From an uncultured bacterium (GTDB lineage Bacteria > Planctomycetota > UBA1135 > GCA-002686595), in contig CADEGS010000159.1 in the NCBI GenBank assembly GCA_902826945.1, positions 1 to 10,599 on the forward strand: 10,599 nucleotides of DNA, in the 5' to 3' direction. Below, one piece after another: positions 8,216 to 10,599 of the stretch (positions are counted from its first letter, which is position 1; each line of letters begins with the position of its first letter). The notes beneath the pieces are model-generated. The model did no database searches and had not been told where the DNA came from. It saw only the letters and a list, made by a program, of their open reading frames with translations. A program made the translations under genes and the position numbers.

Positions 8216-9238
8216 TCACTTCCAGCGGAAGATCGCGAGCCCGAGCGCGAACGAGACCGCGCCCCACGCGACCAGGATCCCGATCTCGGGACCGAGGCTG
8301 GCGAGCGGCCGTCCCTCGAGCTGCACGGCGCGCATCGCGTCGGCGAACGCGGTCAGGGGCAGGTAGCGCACGACCGCCTGCAGCGAGTCGGCGAAGCGCT
8401 CGTAGGAGAAGAACACGCCGCCGGCCAGGCCCATGGGCATCATCGCGAGGTTGATCAGGCCGGCCGCGGCCTCGGGCGTGCGGCTGCGCGAGCCGAGCAG
8501 GACGCCCATGCCGGCGAAGGCCAGCGCGCCGAGCGCGGCGAGCAGCGCGAACGAGAGGAACGAGCCGCGCAGCGGCACGCCCAGCACCAGGCGCGCGAAG
8601 AGCACGAGCAGCGCGACCTCGAGCACGAGCAGCACCATGCGCGCCGCGACGACCGAGAGGAGATAGCTCGCGCGCGGCATCGGCGTGACGAGGAAGCGCT
8701 TGATCAGGCGCTTCTGGCGCGCCTCGACGAAGGCGAAGCCGACGGCCCACACGCTCGTGCTCATGATGCTGAGCGCGAGCAGGCCGGGCACGAACCAGTC
8801 GACGAAGCGCGGCGCGCCCTCCTCGTCGGGCACGCGCTCGAGCGCCTCCGGCGGGTCGGCCAGCAGCCGCTCGATGCGCAGCCGCGCCAGCTCGGCCTCG
8901 GCGCGCTCGGGGTCGTAGCGCACGCTCGGGCGCGCGCCGTCGTCGGGCGCCTCGAGCACGGCGTCCACGGCGCCCGAGCGCAGCAGGCGCTCGAGCTCCG
9001 CGCGCTCCTGGACCAGGCGCGGCGCGAGCGCGGGGTCGGCCGCCAGGCGCTCGACCAGAGCGGGCGCGCGCGCGCCGGCGAGCACCGCCACCGGGCTCGG
9101 CGCGAGCGTGCGCGAGCGGAAGGCGAGGCCCAGCACCATCGAGAGCAGGATCGGGAACACGAAGGCCCAGAACACGATCTCCGGCTGGCGCACGAGCAGG
9201 AGCAGCCGCATGCGCGAGAGCTCGAGGAAGGGCTTCAC
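8216..9238 (-). CDS. ABC-2 type transporter permease (DrrB/YhgE-like architecture)
   Basis: This 340-aa integral membrane protein probably pairs with the ATPase encoded just upstream to form an exporter. The first hydrophobic segment is at about residues 21-40 (IVFWAFVFPILLSMVLGLAF). A large polar, presumably extracytoplasmic loop follows (41-145). Five more segments lie at about 147-170, 198-220, 226-248, 256-277 and 316-336. FVDWFVPGLLALSIM and the basic cytoplasmic KRFLVTPMPRASYLL stretch are typical of ABC-2 permeases, and the length is normal for the family. The start is GTG at 9236-9238. An ATG at 9209-9211 (residue 10) is an alternative that would still keep the first membrane segment. 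The GTG lies only 2 nt beyond the edge of the inverted-repeat element, so its upstream translation signal lies inside that element. Substrate is not readable; neighbouring synthetases suggest a lipopeptide. Confidence 0.9.
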   Translation of the reverse strand: MKPFLELSRMRLLLLVRQPEIVFWAFVFPILLSMVLGLAFRSRTLAPSPVAVLAGARAPALVERLAADPALAPRLVQERAELERLLRSGAVDAVLEAPDDGARPSVRYDPERAEAELARLRIERLLADPPEALERVPDEEGAPRFVDWFVPGLLALSIMSTSVWAVGFAFVEARQKRLIKRFLVTPMPRASYLLSVVAARMVLLVLEVALLVLFARLVLGVPLRGSFLSFALLAALGALAFAGMGVLLGSRSRTPEAAAGLINLAMMPMGLAGGVFFSYERFADSLQAVVRYLPLTAFADAMRAVQLEGRPLASLGPEIGILVAWGAVSFALGLAIFRWK

Positions 9239-9240
9239 CG

Positions 9241-9269
9241 GTGTCCCATCTCACAAGGATCGCGAACGA
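9241..9269 (+). repeat. Left terminal inverted repeat (29 bp)
   Basis: It reads GTGTCCCATCTCAC at the outer end and ATCGCGAACGA at the inner end on the plus strand. Its only difference from the right arm is A at 9248, where the right arm's reverse complement has G. The outer edge is 2 bp from the permease GTG start codon. Confidence 0.9.
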
Positions 9270-9372
9270 TCTGCCGCGCTGGATCGACGCTGGCGGCGTT
9301 GCGCCTCCTCCGAGGTTCGCAGTGAATACGCGTCGTCGGCGCGCCTTGCCAGCCTCGATCCATCACGGCACC

Positions 9373-9401
9373 TCGTTCGCGATCCTTGTGAGACGGGACA
9401 C
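9373..9401 (-). repeat. Right terminal inverted repeat (29 bp)
   Basis: On the minus strand it reads GTGTCCCGTCTCAC at the outer end and ATCGCGAACGA at the inner end. Its outermost base is also the last base of the ATPase stop codon TAG (9401-9403), so the element abuts the coding region exactly. Confidence 0.9.
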
Positions 9402-10372
9402 TAGCGCAGCCCCCGTCCGGTCAGCGAGACGAACACGTCCTCGAGCGTGGGGCGGTGCACGCCCAGGTCGGCGACCTCGAGGCCGAGCTCGGCGCACAGC
9501 GCGAGCACGGCCGGCAGCACGCGCTCGAAGCGCGCCGCGCCGACCTTGACGCGCGCGCCCTCGCGGCGCACCGAGCGCGCCTGCTCGAGGCCGGCCAGGC
9601 GCGCCTCGAGCGCGGCCAGCCGCTCCTCGGGCGCCGCGCTCCCGCCCGGCCCGGCCAGCGCGAGCTCGAGGATCGAGTCCGAGCCCAGGGACGACACGAT
9701 CGCGCGCGGCGTGCCCGAGGCGATCTCGCGCCCGCGGTCGATGATCAGCAGGCGGTCGGCCAGGCGCTCCGCCTCCTCCATGAAGTGCGTCGTCAGGAGC
9801 ACCGTGCCGCCGGCGGCCTTGAAGCCCTCGACGATCTCCCACAGCTTGCGCCGGCCCTGCGGGTCGAGGCCCGTCGTCGGCTCGTCGAGGAACAGCACCT
9901 CGGGCTCGTGCACGAGCGCGCAGGCGAGCGAGAGGCGCTGGCGCTGGCCGCCCGAGAGCTCGCCCAGGAAGGCGCCGCGCTTCTCGGTCAGCCCGACCGT
10001 CTCGAGCATGCGCTCGACGTCGCGCGGCGGCTCGCCGCCGCGCGCGTAGAGGCCGCGGAAGAGGCGCAGCGCCTCGTGCACGCGCAGCTTCTCGGGCAGC
10101 TCGGAGGACTGGAGCTGGACGCCGATGCGCTCGCGGATCGCGCGCGCGTGCGTGCTCCAGCCCATGCCGAGGATCGCGACCGAGCCCGCGTCGGCGTCGG
10201 CCAGGCCCTCGAGGATCTCGATCGTCGTGGTCTTGCCCGCGCCGTTCGGGCCGAGCAGGCCGAGGCAGGTCCCGCGCTCGGCGGCGAGGTCGAGCCCGGC
10301 CACCGCCTGCACGTCGCCGAAGCGCTTGGCCAGGCCCTGCGCCCGGATCGGCCGGTCGTCGCTCGCTGCCAT
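9401..10372 (-). CDS. ABC transporter ATP-binding protein, DrrA-type
   Basis: This 323-aa cytoplasmic ATPase should power the exporter formed with the downstream ABC-2 permease. All nucleotide-binding motifs are present in order: Walker A GPNGAGKT (41-48), a Q-loop around Gln86-Gln88 (VQLQSSELPEKL), signature LSGGQ (139-143), Walker B VLFLDEP (159-165) and switch His196 (LLTTHFMEEAERLAD). The C-terminal extension ends in RPTLEDVFVSLTGRGLR, the ending usual for DrrA-like drug-export ATPases, so the protein appears full length despite the repeat element starting at its stop codon. The ATG at 10370-10372 (MAASDDRPI) is preferred over an in-frame ATG at 10471, which would add 33 Arg/Ala-rich residues unlike the family. 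No clear ribosome-binding site precedes it. In this setting lipopeptide export or self-resistance is likely, but the substrate is inferred from neighbours only. Confidence 0.93.
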   Translation of the reverse strand: MAASDDRPIRAQGLAKRFGDVQAVAGLDLAAERGTCLGLLGPNGAGKTTTIEILEGLADADAGSVAILGMGWSTHARAIRERIGVQLQSSELPEKLRVHEALRLFRGLYARGGEPPRDVERMLETVGLTEKRGAFLGELSGGQRQRLSLACALVHEPEVLFLDEPTTGLDPQGRRKLWEIVEGFKAAGGTVLLTTHFMEEAERLADRLLIIDRGREIASGTPRAIVSSLGSDSILELALAGPGGSAAPEERLAALEARLAGLEQARSVRREGARVKVGAARFERVLPAVLALCAELGLEVADLGVHRPTLEDVFVSLTGRGLR

Positions 10373-10490
10373 GCGCGTGGCCCGTGCGCGGCGGGCGCGG
10401 CGGGGGCGCGGAGTGTGACCGTGGGGCGCGAGGCGCGCAAGGGCGACCGCGCTCCCCGCGCGCGCGGGCATGCGCTAGCCTGGTCGCGCG
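10373..10490. other. Divergent intergenic region
   Basis: This 118-bp gap separates the minus-strand exporter ATPase from the plus-strand gene at the right edge, so it should hold promoters facing both ways. Leftward, a weak pair TTGCGC (10435-10440) and CACACT (10412-10417), 17 bp apart on the minus strand, is the best candidate for the exporter; each matches consensus at only three positions. Rightward, TAGCCT lies just before the plus-strand ATG. No operator-like inverted repeat stands out. Confidence 0.4.
10476..10481 (+). promoter_or_regulatory. Candidate -10 box for the divergent plus-strand gene
   Basis: TAGCCT fits the TAnnnT pattern and ends 9 nt before the ATG at 10491. Transcription would then begin at or next to the start codon, giving a leaderless or nearly leaderless mRNA. 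This agrees with the lack of a ribosome-binding sequence before the ATG. No -35 element is recognisable, so the call is weak. Confidence 0.3.
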
Positions 10491-10599
10491 ATGGCGGAGG
10501 CGCTGGAGCTGCGGCCCGACGTGGCGGTCGAGCCGCTGGTCAGCCGCTGGTACGCCTGGGCGCAGCTCGTGGCGCCGGCGACGGGCGCGCTGCAGCTCG
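10491..10599 (+). CDS. N-terminal fragment of a divergent gene; possibly a CmlA-like diiron/metallo-beta-lactamase-fold oxygenase
   Basis: Only 36 codons are visible before the window ends. They begin MAEALELRPDVAVEPLV and continue SRWYAWAQLVAPATGALQL. The frame is open and starts with ATG. It diverges from the exporter ATPase across a 118-bp gap. The pattern 'EPLV..WYAW..L..PATGA' resembles, from memory, the N-terminus of metallo-beta-lactamase-fold proteins found beside peptide synthetase genes. Some of these are related to the diiron hydroxylase CmlA, which acts on carrier-bound amino acids. No catalytic residue is visible in this fragment, so the functional suggestion is tentative, although that the region is coding is likely. 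Confidence 0.5.
   Translation, partial: MAEALELRPDVAVEPLVSRWYAWAQLVAPATGALQL

Larger units (their letters stand above)
9241..9401. mobile_element. MITE-like inverted-repeat element (161 bp) between ATPase and permease genes
   Basis: Both ends carry the same 29-bp sequence in inverted orientation (9241-9269 and 9373-9401), matching at 28 of 29 positions and starting GTGTCCC at each outer edge. The symmetry continues with mismatches to 54-bp arms (9241-9294 and 9348-9401, 48 of 54 matching by hand alignment), leaving a 53-nt centre. G+C is about 65% by count, clearly below the flanking genes. There is no room for a transposase, so if mobile it would be non-autonomous and moved in trans. The outer five bases on each side (caccg and tagcg, plus strand) agree at three of five positions, at best a decayed target duplication. 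Alternatives are a REP/ERIC-like repeat or a purpose-built mRNA hairpin. Other genomic copies, not visible here, would decide. Confidence 0.7.

Noticed and set aside
8157..9254. Alternative minus-strand frame overlapping the permease
   Set aside because: Its translation is Arg/Ala-rich with no membrane segments, whereas the neighbouring frame gives a coherent six-segment ABC-2 permease.
9241..9549. Plus-strand frame starting with GTG in the left repeat arm (MSHLTRIANDLPRW), and a similar peptide read from the right arm on the minus strand
   Set aside because: The two look alike only because the arms are inverted copies of each other. The plus frame continues antisense into the ATPase gene. 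There is no sign of a real protein, though such pseudo-ORFs may be annotated at other copies of the element.
10373..10471. Upstream in-frame ATG at 10471 extending the ATPase by 33 residues
   Set aside because: The extension is Arg/Ala-rich without family resemblance and would run to within 20 bp of the divergent gene's start, leaving no promoter space. The ATG at 10372 sits at the normal distance before Walker A.

Overview
The window is extremely GC-rich DNA (by eye well above 70% G+C, with third codon positions almost always G or C). It comes from a bacterium with a modular peptide assembly line. The Ala/Arg-rich linkers, GTG starts and strong GC bias fit a Myxococcota-like or other high-GC lineage, but nothing here fixes the taxon.

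Layout: almost everything is on the minus strand, so transcription runs from high to low coordinates. At the right edge a plus-strand gene (10491 onward, only 36 codons visible) diverges from an ABC exporter. The exporter consists of a DrrA-type ATPase (9401-10372) and an ABC-2 permease (8216-9238). A gap of about 100 bp holding a plausible extended -10 promoter separates the permease from a giant gene (1476-8114, 2212 aa). This protein carries, in order, a fatty acyl-AMP ligase, an acyl carrier protein, a condensation domain, an adenylation domain, a peptidyl carrier protein, an epimerization domain and a short docking tail. Its stop codon overlaps by 4 bp (GTGA) the start of a second peptide synthetase, which runs off the left edge. 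Only that gene's condensation domain and the first residues of its adenylation domain are visible.

How it works together (inference from domain order): a free fatty acid is adenylated and loaded on the ACP, then joined to the first amino acid. The hand-aligned A-domain pocket has Glu and Asp at two specificity positions, which points to a basic residue. That residue is epimerized to D and passed to the next synthetase, whose condensation domain resembles those that follow epimerization domains. The product would be an N-acylated lipopeptide starting with a D-residue. The ABC pair is the obvious candidate for export or self-protection.

The most unusual structure is a 161-bp, lower-GC (about 65%) element at 9241-9401 that fills almost the whole space between the ATPase and permease genes. 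Its ends are 29-bp inverted repeats matching at 28 of 29 positions, and the symmetry continues imperfectly to 54-bp arms. It looks like a MITE-type insertion, and in the exporter mRNA it would form a long hairpin ending 2 nt before the permease start codon.
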